A DNA stretch of 64,000 nucleotides from Paramecium octaurelia (GCA_905182995.1 CAJJDP010000006.1:835502-899501); one strand, 5' to 3'. Positions 45,765-58,080 are shown, counted from the first letter of the stretch. Notes: generated by a model from the sequence alone, not told the origin. A program made the numbers and translations.

Positions 45765-47438
45765 ATGTCTGTCAAAGTTGCTGTTAGAGTCAGACCATTT
45801 AACAAATTTGAAATTGAGTAAAATCTGCCATTGTGTATTTCTATGAAAGGAGACAAGACTATCCTTTTTGGTAATGATTACTCTTCATTCGAGATTCCAC
45901 CCACAAAAAAGAATTTGAATTTGATTATTCCTTTTGGTCTCATGATGAATTTGAAGTTGATGAGAAAGGTTATCGCAGGCCTCTTCCAAACTCAAGATAT
46001 GCTGATTAAAAAATGATATTCAATACTATTCATTAAGATACAATAGCTCAACTTTTTTAAGGTTAGAATTGTTGCATCTTATCTTTTGGATAAAAGCTAG
46101 TATATATACATATTAATTTAAAAAGTCTGGAAGGTCTTATACTTTATTAGGAACTGCTGAAAATTAAGGATTGGTTTAAAATTTTGTAAAAGAAATTTTT
46201 CAACAAATAGCCGAAAAATAAAATATCACCACGAGTAATGACTACCTTATTATTATTGAATAGAGTATGAGGTTTACACTAGTATGCTCTTTACCTTCAA
46301 TGAAATAATTTATGACTAACTCTCTCCAACGGATGGCAGGGACCTAAAAATTAAAGAAAATGCACTTTAAGGTGTTTTCGTTGAGAACTTAACTAAAGAA
46401 TTGGTTGATTCACCTGAAAGTTTTGATGAACTTATGAAAAAAGGAATTCTTAAATTATAGAAATGTTAAACTCTGATGAGTGTTCTGTAAACATCTTATA
46501 TGTTAATTTGTAGTGTTTCATACGCAAATATAATCATCCAATTAGAAATTAAAGAAACCATTACTTTGGATGATTAAAAATTAGAGAATCTCAAACTCAT
46601 AAACTTTGTAGATCTTGTCTGTTCAGATAGAATTGAGAAGTTAAAAGATTCTAAGTATTAATACTTAGGTATTTAAATTATTCTTTACTTAGATGCAAAA
46701 ATCGCTAGACCGTTATCAACTCTGTTAGAGGTCATTTGTAAAGTATTATTACTATCCCAATAATAAGATAAAAAGATTATAGTCCCTTACAGGGACTCTA
46801 AATTAACCAGAATTTTACAAAAAACATTAAATTAAAAATCTAATATCTTTCTATATTTATCGATTAGTCCAGCCATTAATAACTTTCAACAATCATTGTC
46901 TACCCTTAAGTTTGCAAATAAAATTATGAAGATTAAGAATGATATTATCAGTAATATTAAGGCATCTGAGAACCAACAAATTTTAGATTTAAGTGAAGCT
47001 TAAATTTAAACATAATCTTAAATTATTTAAAGCAGTATCAAATAAGAGTTCGAAAATAAATAAGAGTAAGAGTTAAATAGAAATACATAATATATTTAAT
47101 AATTTGATAAATCAGAGAAAATATAAAGTGATACCAATATTAGGTGCTAAGCTATTATATCAACCAAGGATGGAATTATTGAATTGTAGCCACTTTCTTA
47201 GGAATCCTGTGGCTAAATTTTTATAAATAATCATCAAGTAAAAGAATTGACAAAATTATATCATGGTGATAGGGTAAGCTTTGGAAATACAACATCTTTG
47301 TTAATATAGTATAATGGAATAGAGAAACCTAAAATTGAATCAAATTTAACTTTGATACAAAAAGATACATTAGATGAATCTGAAAATAATCAAATAATTG
47401 AAGAACAAAACAAAAGTTTAAAGTTTGACTAAGACTGA
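45765..47438 (+). CDS. Kinesin-3-like protein with degenerate motor and FHA domain
   Basis: Four introns (45871-45893, 46100-46125, 46235-46263, 46487-46513) give 522 residues. The kinesin fold is clear: SVKVAVRVRPFN, FDYSFWSHDEFE, VPYRDSKLTRILQ and LSTLKFANKIMKI. The nucleotide motifs are not: P-loop GQKLSGRS (for GQTGxGKS), switch I SVLVSYAN (for NxxSSRSH), switch II DLVCSDR (for DLAGSER). After the motor come a short Gln-rich coil and an FHA domain, with GQIFINNHQVKELTKLYHGD and RVSFGN resembling the FHA of KIF1/Unc104. It is much shorter than KIF1 and ends after the FHA. Probably a non-hydrolysing kinesin-3 derivative. Confidence 0.85.
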
Positions 47439-47778
47439 ATTGATCTAGATAAATAATAAATTAATTCTGATATATACCTTAGATAATCACTCTTAATCCT
47501 CATTTGAGTAAATAATTATAGACTTAGTTTATTTTCTTTGGATATCAAGATTAAATTATCATTCCAGTCGCATCAATATTGATAAAAATTTTCATTTCAC
47601 TACCTTTTTTATTTTCCTTTTTATTATTGCTTTAACACTTCATTAGATATATGTTGTATATTAATATATAATATAATAATTAATACTAGTTATTTTGAAT
47701 AATTAGGTTAAAGATAATTATTATTTAAATCTAATTGTTAGATCTTTATCATTACATTTAATTAATTAATAAAGTAAA
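47439..47778. other. Intergenic region
   Basis: 340 bp of AT-rich spacer between two plus-strand genes. Nothing recognised. Confidence 0.45.
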
Positions 47779-49088
47779 ATGGAAACATCAATTCGTTGTT
47801 AATGGCACTAAGAATTTTTAGTTTAATACATTTTCCTTAAGCAGAAAAATATCAAATTTGGTTGTGTCGAGTGTATTTCAGAATTGCAAGATGAAAATTA
47901 GAGTGTAAATATATTCAATAATATTTTGTTATTGCATGATGTAAGATCAAACATTAAGGTTTTAGATATAATAGAGACCCTAAAAGTTATTATCATAGAT
48001 TTCTAATATTGATGATTAAAATCTATAGTTTTATAGTCGTTTTCATAAGAAGACAGTGTCTATAATAATGTAAGCTTTCGAAAATTGGGAAAACAATATG
48101 AGGAATTTCCAAAAACAGATAGACAACATCATCCTTTAACAAAAAGGGTTTGTGGAAGAGCTTATTGCCAACTATAAAAATACAATGTAATAACTTTCAC
48201 ATGTAAGGTTAAATTAACTTAGGAAATAAAATTTGAAGAATTCTAAAACCTTATTAAGGAATTTGGAACTGCTAATGAAAAACTTCAAAATGATGTTTTA
48301 GAATAGATATCATATAAAATTACCCAGCATTTCGAAATTTTAGATAGAAACAATGCAAAAGAATTAAATGAATCTTTAAAAAGAATAAAATAAGAGTATA
48401 TATAACATCAAGAAAAGTATTTCTGCAATATTTATATAGTATTAATTTGCCTGATGTTTAAGAGTTGTAAAATTCCTTTTAGTATGCGATTAAATCAACA
48501 GATGATTTATATTCATAGATGGGCAAGTCATTAAATTTTGTGAATCAAATGAATTCTTCAATAATCCCTAACAGTTACTCAAAATATTTAATAGGACTTA
48601 TTAAAAGCAAATTAAATTAAGACATCAAATAAATAAAAAACTTATATTTGGGATCGAGAGATGGGCTTAATGGTTAATCTTTATGGAATAAAATTGACGG
48701 AAAAGAGCATTTAATATATATTTTTAAATCAAAAAACCCTGGAAATTATGTTTTTGGATCATATATTCCTTGCAGAGTTAAACAAGATTTAAACAATTGG
48801 TAATCTGATGAATCCTTGAGTTCATTTATTTTTTCTTACACCCACAATGAGATTTATCCGATAAAATAATCTGAAAGATAACATGCTATTCTTTGTTAAC
48901 CAATAAGCTATGCTGTTTGGATTGGAATGAGTGGAAATATTGGAATTTGTAATGACTTTATTAATGGATAATCTTATTTAGGTTCGTCGTATGAATGGGA
49001 TAAATTTGAAAATAAAAGAAGTTCCCATTTATTTGGAGGAGATACTCCTAACGTTGAAGAATGTGAGGTTTATGAATTATTAATTTGA
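47779..49088 (+). CDS. TLDc-domain protein with N-terminal B-box-like Cys/His region
   Basis: Introns at 47941-47965 (25), 48203-48222 (20) and 48417-48439 (23 nt) give 413 residues. Residues 7-35 (CQWHQEFLVQYIFL; FGCVECISE) have a B-box-like C/H spacing common in ciliate TLDc proteins. A coiled coil follows. Residues about 230-413 are a TLDc domain: YLGSRDGLNGQSLWNKIDGK, VFGSYIPC, IFSYTHNEIYPI, SSHLFGGDTPNVEECEVYEL. TLDc proteins act in oxidative-stress defence and bind V-ATPase in animals; the role here is inferred only at family level. Confidence 0.8.
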
Positions 49089-49283
49089 GCATATATTTAG
49101 ATGATTTTTTTCTTTGTGTTTTTCCATAATTATGAAATTAGTCCAAAATTCTTGACATCCTAGATACAACGCTTTTAATGAGACATCAAATAGTATGAAT
49201 GATTATTAATATGATAAATTAAAAATGATAAATAAATCTAAATAAGATTATTTAAGTCGTCATCAAATCATATTAAATGTCAC

Positions 49284-49703
49284 TCATAATTTCTGACAAA
49301 CCTTTTCTAGATATGCTCTTTCTGCAAGTTCAGTGGATATTTCGGTTTTAAGTTTCTAAATTTCATCTCTTTAATGAGAATTTTCTTTTAATTATTATTA
49401 GAGCAAGAGTCTTTTATTGCTAAATTTATTCATAAAGAAATACTTCTGCTGGAGATTTGCCAATGTTTGCTCCATTTATTATATGTACATTTTCAAAGTT
49501 CTGTTTTCCTCCTATGTATCATATCCTCTTTTGAAGGGGCTCTTTGATTATCTCTTATTTTGCATAGGTTAAGTATAGACTCGGAAACATGGTTAATTTA
49601 CTCGAATGATTGGCTAAGTTTATTATGCCCTTTATATGAATGAGTTGGCTGGACCAAAACTAAAGGTTTATTAGCTTATGGTAGGTTGTTATGATAATCT
49701 CAT
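49284..49703 (-). CDS. Small coiled-coil protein (139 aa)
   Basis: Intron-free frame from ATG 49703 to TGA 49284. A Gln/Pro/Thr-rich N-terminus (MRLSQQPTISQQTFSFGPAN) is followed by a continuous helix from about residue 65 (LKMYIQQMEQTLANLQQKY; EIQKLKTEISTELAERAYLE). The head is divergent to the Rab gene (92 bp). Family not recognised. Confidence 0.65.
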
Positions 49704-49795
49704 AAAGCTGTTATTAATTTTTATTGTGTAATTATTTGAAATATTTAGAAGAAAAATTATTCATAATCGATTTCATCAAATATTTTAATATAAAT

Positions 49796-50495
49796 ATGAC
49801 AGAATAATCATTAGACTTTGACTACATGTTCAAGTTTGTCATAATAGGAGACTCATGTAATTAAGTAAATTAGCAATAGCCGTTGGGAAATCATGCATTC
49901 TCAGTAGAATAAATGGAAACACTTTTAAAGATAACCATGAAGTTACATTGGGTGTTGATATAGCTACTAAAATATTGAAAGTATAGGGGAAAATAATAAA
50001 GGCACGGATTTGGGATACTGCTGGACAAGAAAATTTCAGATCTATTACAAGATCTTACTATAGAGGGTAAGCAATTTAATAAAATATAGAGCTATTGGCA
50101 TAATGTTAGTATTCGATATGAAGAACAGAGAATCCTTTGAAAATATAAAGAGTTGGCAATAAGAGATCAATTAATATGCAAACGAGAAAATTAAAATAAT
50201 ATTAATTGCAAATAAGTCAGATCTAATGAACAAAAGGTAAACTATTTCAATATTAAGGGAAGTAACTACTGAGGAGGGACAATAATTAGCAAAAAAGATT
50301 GGAAGCCAATATATCGAAACTTCTGCTTTAAATGGTAAAAATATAGAAGAAACTTTATAATAATTATCACAATCCATATTAAAATTGATTTCAGAAAATC
50401 AGATTGATCTGAGTAATAAAAATTGTGGTGTTCTACTTCCAAACAAAACTGAAACCCCTAATGAAGCAATTTCTTAAGATAAATGTAAATGCTGA
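49796..50495 (+). CDS. Rab-family small GTPase (210 aa)
   Basis: Introns at 49857-49879 (23), 50067-50089 (23) and 50237-50257 (21 nt). All G boxes are present: P-loop GDSSVGKS, TLGVDI effector threonine, WDTAGQENFRSITRSYYR, ANKSD and ETSALNG. The C-terminus CKC is the double-prenylation site. Unlike the GTPase at 42056 it retains the catalytic Gln. It would act in vesicle targeting; the subfamily is not assigned. Confidence 0.9.
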
Positions 50496-50722
50496 GTTCA
50501 ACAATATTGATTCTGAAAATTTGAGATTATGTTTTAATTAAAGCAAGTTATATCCTAATAAATTTTATATAAATATTCTCTAATTATTTGAATATCTCTC
50601 CAAAATACATTATCTTCTCTTGTTTTTTGTTCTCCATTAAGAAATGACAAGAAAAACGAATTTACATTTAGGACTTTCATATTTAACTATGATTAGATAT
50701 AATAAATATATTAAAATAATGA
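50496..50722. other. Convergent 3' spacer
   Basis: Between the Rab gene and the LRR gene; AT-rich, nothing recognised. Confidence 0.4.
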
Positions 50723-52436
50723 TCATTATGTATTTATTTAATCAATAACTGATAAAATATATGAGTTAAAGAAATAATCAAACTAATTTATATTAATTTT
50801 TGGTAACACGTTATCATCAATTTCTATACTTTCTTAAACGTTAGATTTTATATCAGAGAGCTTTTGGAAACATCTTCTATCTCTGTCATCAAGAGAAAAA
50901 AGATAATTCACATATGGTTTCAATAGTGTCGAGTTATTAATTTCATTTTTTTCAATCTATAGAATTTCAATCTTTTGGAAATAATTCAGTAATTGATTTA
51001 TTTCATGTAGGTGACAGATTCGATTATGTTACAATGTCAATTTAGTAATTTTATTAAAATTAAAGAGATTACAATTTTCCAAATTTTCCAATTCATAATA
51101 TTTTAAAACCAAACTATCAACTTCGATTTAATCAATATTTTTTGGATTTCCATAGACAATTAAACATTTTGAAAGTATGAAATATTTGCTTACACAGAAT
51201 TCAATAGGTTCTTTATGAGTAAATTACTTTTTGATTTCGCGAATCTTTTCTATTTCATTGTAATTAAATAAATCTGATTTTGTCTTTTTATTGATCTTTT
51301 TTATAAAAGAAAAATCAGGAACAAAATTAATCTATGCTTATTTTACAGAAAATTAGTTAATGTACTTCTCCCTTTTCCCTTATTAACTTATTTCAGTTCT
51401 GTAGTTATTGCTGTATTCACCTGAATTTTTCTTGATTATCTTTTATATTAACTATTAATTAAAAGTATAGCCCTATTTGGCTTATGAGGTTGATGGAAAA
51501 GGTGTCTATTCACTAAAATCAATAATGTTTAATTTTTGTTCTTTTGCTATTAATGCATCTGATGTATCTAGCTTTAAGCTTTTCTGCGTTTCCACAGACT
51601 TGCATCGAAGTTTTGCTGGTTGCATCTAACCATTCAAATCATTTAGATATTCCAAATAATTTTCATATTGAATAAATCTTGAAAAAGGATTGCCTTAGAC
51701 ATGAATTTATCTAATTTTTGGTATTTTGGCTAATTGCGATGGTTCAAAGACTTTGATTATTTAATTATTCTATAAAGACAGTATTTGCAATTACTCAAGG
51801 TAAGGGATATCTGTGAAGTAGGTAAACTAAATCTGATAAATATATACTTTATTTTCATCCAAATAAACCTTTTACAAATTGTATAAGCCATATAAATTGA
51901 CCGAAGAAATGTTATTCTTTTATAAATTGAGAACTTTCAAATTGTATAGATTCTAAAGATCTACTCTTTCTATCATATTAATCTTAGCATCTAGAATTTT
52001 TAAGCAATGTGGCAAATTCTTTATTTCTTTTAATTTATTATAGGATATCATTAGAACCTTAATATTTAATTGGTTAATCTCTGTTATTTCCTTTATTTAG
52101 TTAGCTGATAAATCAATATAATTTAAATTTTTGTATTCTAACAAACCTTTCATTGATGATATTTAATTATTCTTTAATACTAACATTCTAAAAAATAACT
52201 CTTTAATACTCTTTATTTAAGTTTTCTTATATTATAGGAATCGAATGTAATTACTATTAGGATTCAACATTATTATTTATCTATTCTTTTTCGAAATGCT
52301 TGACTTTGACTGGTCTTCTTTTAGTAGACTCTGCTCTAATCATCATTTAAGACAATGCAACAATTTGCTGCTGCGTTGGTGTTTTTATCTGTAATCTTGA
52401 TGGGGTTTTCCATCTAAAGTTTGATCTAGTCTGCAT
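50723..52436 (-). CDS. Leucine-rich repeat protein, unknown role (one unresolved join)
   Basis: A long frame ending at TGA 50723 carries two LRR blocks. The first has LLEYKNLNYIDLSANQIKEI, IKVLMISYNKLKEI, LYNLKVLNLQKNNI, LYNLQKVYLDENKV and LEQLQILSLQNNQI, closed by IHVQGNPF. The second is short near the C-terminus (FNKITKLTLQHNRIC; FQKIEILQIEKNEI). About 150 polar residues lie between. An N-terminal frame from ATG 52436 (MQTRSNFRWKTPSRLQIKTP) is open to about 52100, but the shift to the LRR frame near 52250 has no clean GT...AG intron. The join may be a small indel, or the gene may start at an internal ATG near 52275. Confidence 0.7.
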
Positions 52437-52820
52437 TAATTAAAAATTAATATTAATATGAAGTTAAAAATATTATATAACACCAAAGGTTCCCTTGAAA
52501 TTCATATTTTATTTTATTGTTTAAACTTTCAATATAATTAGCAGAAGTACTAATTATATTTTACTTTTGAATTTATTTTTACAATTGATAATAATTTTAA
52601 TAACAAATTAATGAAAAAATCTCCCTTTTAACTACTTTGTAATTACAAAATATGAATAATTTGCTATTACTAATCGTTACCCTTATTTTTCAGATATTTA
52701 AAGTTATAGGAATTTAAGAGTTCATATTCCTTTGATAATCAATATAAATTTTAATTACAAATTTTTCCATGAAGAAAAATACATTGGTTAATTTTAGACT
52801 TTGGTTATTTTATTTTGATA
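52437..52820. other. AT-rich spacer
   Basis: 384 bp upstream of the LRR gene, over 75% A+T by eye. No gene seen. Confidence 0.4.
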
Positions 52821-53324
52821 ATGGATTGTTGTAAAAAGGTATTAATTTATCAAAATTATGATATATTTGATTTTTACAATAAAAGATATATTAAATTCAT
52901 AATTCATAAATTTTGGAGAAAAAAATTCATTATATTAATTTATAAAATTATTTGTTATTTAGATTAAAAAGAAACATGCAGATCAGCAATTAATTGTAAT
53001 TGAGCTCAACTTTACAGTAAGAATTAAATTATATTTAGATAATTACTTAAACAGTTCTACATTCCCTAGCTTTTACAGTTTTAGTTAAATATATAAAGCA
53101 ATACTAGTTAATAACTTCGATTTGCAAATCAAAGTGCAAATTAAAATGACTAATTGGTCATTAAAGAGGAATACTAGGAAGAAGCCCAAACAATTACAAA
53201 GAGTCCTAAATGTATGAAGACAAAGTTTCAGACAAAAAAATAAGGCAATTCTTCAGTTTTGCACAAATTGGAACATTCTTAGAAATATAATGATCAAGTG
53301 AAAACTAAAAAAGTAATAAAATGA
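52821..53324 (+). CDS. Possible small gene, structure unresolved
   Basis: ATG 52821 opens MDCCKKVLIYQNYDIFDFYN. A GTAATTGAGC...TTACAG intron-like segment lies at 52996-53017. Downstream, a frame ending at TGA 53322 reads YQEEAQTITKSPKCMKTK and KKQGNSSVLHKLEHSQKYN, which looks like a basic protein C-terminus. The exon phases as written do not connect, so an intron is missing or the locus is broken. Family not recognised. Confidence 0.3.
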
Positions 53325-54179
53325 TTATAAATATTAATTTTTAAACTTACTTTAATAAATGTATGAGCTATTTCTTGGAGAGTGACTGCGATTTTTATAT
53401 GAATAATTTCCTAACAGTAAAAAAACTAAGGTAATATTATAATATATAAAATGAAAACAGATATGTAAATAATTAATAAAATTTATTTTATAAAAAAGAA
53501 TTTTAAAAATAAAATTGTTAGTTGTTGGGGTCTATTTGATAATTATGCCAATCAGATACAGAAGTGAGTTGATAAAGGAATCAAATAAAGTTTCAAAGCC
53601 ATTAAACCTCTTACCTGTGATATTTGGAATTAATAATAAATCAATTTTGAGTTGGTTGTGTAAAATGAGAATTTCCACTTATAGAATTATTACATTATGA
53701 TTAGGGGTTTGCCTGGATAGGATGATTATAATCAAGATTTATAATTAAAACATCTGAAGTGAATTTCTTTTTAATTGTTTATCTAGCAGTTGTAAAATCA
53801 TTATATAAAATGCATTAGAGGAAGTAATTCCAATTATTTTATTGCCGAATTTTTGTTTGACAATAAATGGAACTAGTCTCTTGGCAAAAATTAAAATATA
53901 AAAATGAATGCAATTCGATATACATTTATAAAATAAGATGTAATTAGTAATTATTAAATTTAGACTGAATAGTTAGTAAAGAGTTAAATTTCTTTATTAT
54001 TTAAAGTCTCATTTGTAATTAGTGTAATTCAAAATCTCATTCGATTCAAAAATTAAAATATTTGTAGAAGAAAGAAATCAAAGTTTATCAGAAATCAAAA
54101 TGGGAGAATTACAATTTAGTAAATACCATATGATATGAGTATTCATTTTAACAATTATTGATATAATTTAAATAAATAA
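53325..54179. other. Gene-poor AT-rich region
   Basis: 855 bp before KAP3. A 61-codon hydrophobic frame at 53515-53700 (LVVGVYLIIMPIRYRSE) is the only protein-like stretch and lacks a supported start; it may be a remnant. No other signal. Confidence 0.4.
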
Positions 54180-56031
54180 ATGGATTCCGAAGATCTGCTT
54201 GAGAAATTATTGGAAGCATTTTATGATGAAAAAATAGAGCCTAAAAAGGAAGCTGCAAAGAAAATCCTTGGCTTGGCTGCTCGATAAGAAAATCTAGAAT
54301 TATTGATCTCTCATGGTATTTATTTATAATCATCAAATTTAGAATAATTCTTATCAACAATATCTAGAACTTTGAGAGATGAACATAAAAAATCAACAGA
54401 ACTCACTCTTTATTTATTATGCGTGTTTTACATAGTGTCAAATTATTTAGAATTTCATTAGATACTATCTGAGCATCAGATAGGAGATATAACTATGAAA
54501 ATAATAGAGTCATAAATCTAGAGATTTGATTTGAGATATGCAGAATTAATGGAAAAATAAGGTTAACCATAACAATTATAGGAGTTAAGAAAATTAAATC
54601 TGATGATAGCAAAATAAGAAAAATTATTTTATGTTGGATTTACTATCTTAATGAACATGGCTGAAGACCCAATTATAGAGAATAAGATGAGGAAAAGAAA
54701 AATCATATCATTTTTAATTAGAATGTTAGAAAGAAATAATTTCTATTTATTAATAGTTACATTGTTGTTTTTAAAAAAATTGAGCATTGTAAATGAATGT
54801 AAAATGTAAATGGTTGAAGAGAATTGCATTAGGAAATTAAAGAGATTCTTCAGCGCTGATAATAATGTATTGTTACAACTAAGTTTAGGTATTTTATATA
54901 TAGGAATATATCATAGGTGTTCTTAAAAATTTAAGTTTTGACACTGAAGCTCGTTTGTAGGTAGAATAGAATGGATTTATTCCGGATATTGTTAAGATGC
55001 TTAAGATACCAAACTATAGGTTTGTTTCAATAGTGCTGTTGTATTTACTTACTTTAGATGATAAAATCAGACTAACTTTTGGTTTTACTGAATGCATGAC
55101 TTTGGTTGTAAAATTAATGCTTCATTTCCCTGAACCTGTGATTGGAAAGGAATTAATTGCTTTGGCTGTTAATTTGTCAACAAGTTCAAGAAATGTAGAT
55201 CATATTACAGAGCAAGAATTTTAATAAATAGTTTAGAGAGCTATAACAAATTAAGATACATTATTGTTTAGATTTGTTAAAGGAGTGATTGAAAATTCCA
55301 CAAATCCAGAAGTTTAGACATGTGCAAAAGGATTTGTGAGACATTTTATGAAATTATTAGTAACTTAGGGAAAGGAAGAGGATATTAAGTTTGAAATAAT
55401 AGGGATAATGAGTGCATTGGATTTATAAGAAAATTGGATAAAGCTCTTGAATGAACCATTTATTGAGTTTCTTCATAATAATTTAGCAGTTGGAATGGTT
55501 GATGATGATATTGTAATAGAAACAATGATGTTAGTATCATCAATAGCATCCTCTTAGAATGCAGCTGAAAAACTATTTAAGAGTAGAATACTAAATGCAT
55601 TATCTCAAGTTTATGCTGAAAAGGTAGATGATGATGAATTTATTGTACAGTATTTGTATTGCTTACATTAATTTCTGTTTCATAAAATAGGAATATCGTA
55701 AATCTTGGAATAGTAAGAATATTGATATTTTGAGGGATGAAATCTTAATTTAGATAATTTAATAATTAAATGATAAAAACAAAAAAGTTTAGTAGATGAC
55801 AGAAGAAGTCTTAGATATACTAAGAGAGTATGATTAAGAATTATGCGAAAAAATCAAAGAAATCAAATTTAGTGAATATAATTAGTTATGGATTCAGCAT
55901 TTGAATGAATAAGAGCTCATGTATTTTATTAAACCAAAAATAGGTTACAAGATGGAGGTGATATGGCATTTGAAGATGAGTATGGTGGTAATGAATTAGA
56001 TCCAAAAATGTGGGATTCAGATAATGATTGA
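54180..56031 (+). CDS. KAP3: Kinesin-II accessory subunit KAP3
   Basis: Armadillo-repeat subunit linking heterotrimeric kinesin-II to IFT cargo in cilia. Introns at 54316-54342 (27), 54889-54916 (28), 55698-55713 (16, see findings) and 55921-55943 (23 nt) give 585 residues with consistent phases. Family features are the N-terminal EPKKEAAKKILGLAARQENL, ISRTLRDEHKKSTELTLYLL, FLKKLSIVNECK, GVLKNLSFDTEARLQ and NLSTSSRNVDHITE. The tail is acidic (GGDMAFEDEYGGNELDPKMW), as in animal KAP3. The 27-nt intron choice aligns the LRDE region without a gap. Kinesin-II motor genes are not in the window. Confidence 0.9.
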
Positions 56032-56159
56032 TTATTTTGTTAAAATTTATAAAATAGAATATCAAATGCATTTCCAAATCTTTTTTTTACACTACATAAA
56101 ATTCTCTATAAAAATAATTTTCAAATTATCAAAAGCATAATAATAATAATACTAATCTA

Positions 56160-56532
56160 ATGGATATATCCAGCAAATAGTCTGACATGAAGTGTGTTAT
56201 CTGCTTAAGCTTTGCTTCCAACTAAGTATGATTCATAAATTTTAATTATTTTAGGTACGCTTAGATTAATGTAGCCATTTATTCTGTTTTGCATGTATTA
56301 ACAAATGGTCTGAAAAAAGTCACTAGTGCCCACAATGCAGAGTAATGTTTTCTTGTTTTTATGAATTAAAAAATGATCCGAAAATAAAGTATATTCTATT
56401 TATGATAATAGTATAAAAAAACATGAAGCACCCAAAATCATTAATAATTCTGAAGATTAACGCCTTATGGCTTTAGCTGATATTGATAACACTTACTATG
56501 ATTTAATTTTACAATAAATAGATTTTATTTGA
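56160..56532 (+). CDS. Small RING-finger protein (106 aa)
   Basis: Introns at 56226-56254 (29 nt) and 56389-56411 (23 nt). A C3HC4 RING fills residues 11-55: CVIC, CSHLFCFAC, then CPQC with the expected spacing. The rest is a short acidic helix ending DLILQQIDFI. No membrane helix. Probably a minimal E3 ligase or a subunit of one. Confidence 0.8.
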
Positions 56533-56583
56533 ATTATTATAATTTGTTAGGAAATATACTATATTTCATAAATCAATATTTAA

Positions 56584-57355
56584 TCAATTTTATTTATTAC
56601 TCAAAATATTTCTTAATTTTATTATAGATTAATCAACGTCACCTATATATAGCACTTGAATCATTTTTATCTTGCTATAGGGATAAATTTTGGTCTCTTC
56701 AACATACAACTTTTCTAACGACTATTCCTCTCTTAGTAGAAGGTGAAGCTTATCATATAAGTTTTTTGCAATATCATTCGCTGTCCATCCAAAACCATAT
56801 TTATATCCTTTGGATTGGATAAACTCTATTGAATCAGCATATATTCTGAGAGAATGTCTTGCCCCCATAAATTTGGTAGAAAATGCAAATGCTCCTGTCA
56901 CGCAATATTCTCCATACTTTGGATGATACCTATCAAAAAAGTACTTCAAAGCCTTAAGTCGAATATATTATCTGACTTTGCTGATTTGGGGGACAATATC
57001 ATAATTTGATATTTGTTATTCCTATTCATTAAGTTTAAGGTCATTGATATCAGTATAAGAAATGATTGCTACTATGTTATAGATGTTTTTCTCGTATGAT
57101 TATTTCTCATAGTAAACTAGAATCCATTTATATGTATGTTTTATTAAAAAAGTCTTAAATTCTTCATACATCTAAGCATATTCTATATTCAATGCTTTAA
57201 ATAAGTCATTTTTTTTCTAAATATTTGATCAATTATACTGTATAAGCCTCTGCTAAAGTCTTTGCAATAAGTTCTGTGTTTTCTCCATTGTATTCAGTTC
57301 TTACATATTATAATTCCTCGAGTTAAGATTTCAGAAAATTTTAATAAATATACAT
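56584..57355 (-). CDS. GNAT acetyltransferase-like protein (249 aa)
   Basis: Exons 57355-57239 and 57216-56584 join across a 22-nt intron (57217-57238). The centre (NIYNIVAIISYTDINDLKL) looks like GNAT strands 2-4. KFMGARHSLRIYADSIEF followed by IQSKGYKYGFGWTAND has the pattern of the acetyl-CoA loop helix and strand 5, although the Q/RxxGxG/A signature is degenerate (FMGARHS). The start at 57355 is chosen because the exon-1 frame has no later ATG before the donor. Substrate unknown. Confidence 0.55.
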
Positions 57356-57390
57356 AATAAATTTATTATTCCATAAAGTAAAATTAAAAA

Positions 57391-58080
57391 TCAAACTTCT
57401 AAGTCACTCATTTTATTTTTGATTTCAATAAAGTGTCCATATGTCAATCTGACAGGACTGCCTTCTGCAATATGTTCTATTTTTGATTTCTATGCGAATT
57501 CATAAGGTTTATTAAAGGTTTCCAATGTCAATTAAGATAATTAAAAGTATGTGACTAAGTAATCCAATAGCACCACATCTTTTTCCATATCGACGGGTAG
57601 ACTTTTGGATAAATCATCTGAGCCTAATTTTTTATCAATTTCCTTTTGTAATTCCTTGATTGCTTGACGCAATACAGAATTAAAGATGATATAAAATGAT
57701 TCAAATTCGGTGAAATTTTCATCAAAAACAGCATCAAACTTTTTGTCAATTGACAACTCATTTTTATTGGATTATAACAAGGACCAAATATTTTTAAAGT
57801 AAGATTAGTATTTAGTAAAATGTTACTAAATAGTAATTTATGTTTATTGAAACTAGTTTGAAGTCTTGTACGCATCGAATCCTTAAATATCAAGAGAATT
57901 TGAATCCTAAAATAGAATAAAATTATTTACAATATCTTTGAGTTTATACATTTTGATCATGATATTTTTAATTGCAAAGAATAATAACTTGTCCCTTATT
58001 AATTCAGTTCTAAAAAGATTAGTACTTTCAATCAAATTAGCAACTCTAAATAAATACTTGCAAAAATTGATTTGAGACAT
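57391..58080 (-). CDS. Hypothetical helical protein (221 aa)
   Basis: An open frame from ATG 58080 to TGA 57391 with a probable stop-free 24-nt intron at 57907-57930 (retention would keep the frame, 229 aa). Helical segments LFRVANLIESTNLFRTELI, SVLRQAIKELQKEIDKKLGS and a C-terminal SPVRLTYGHFIEIKNKMSD. No motif recognised. It ends 35 bp upstream of the GNAT-like gene and starts 52 bp downstream of the kinase, all on the minus strand. Confidence 0.6.

Noticed and set aside
52821..53324. Retained internal eliminated sequence (IES)
   Set aside because: No TA-bounded segment with Tc1/mariner-like ends could be singled out; missing introns or decay explain it as well.
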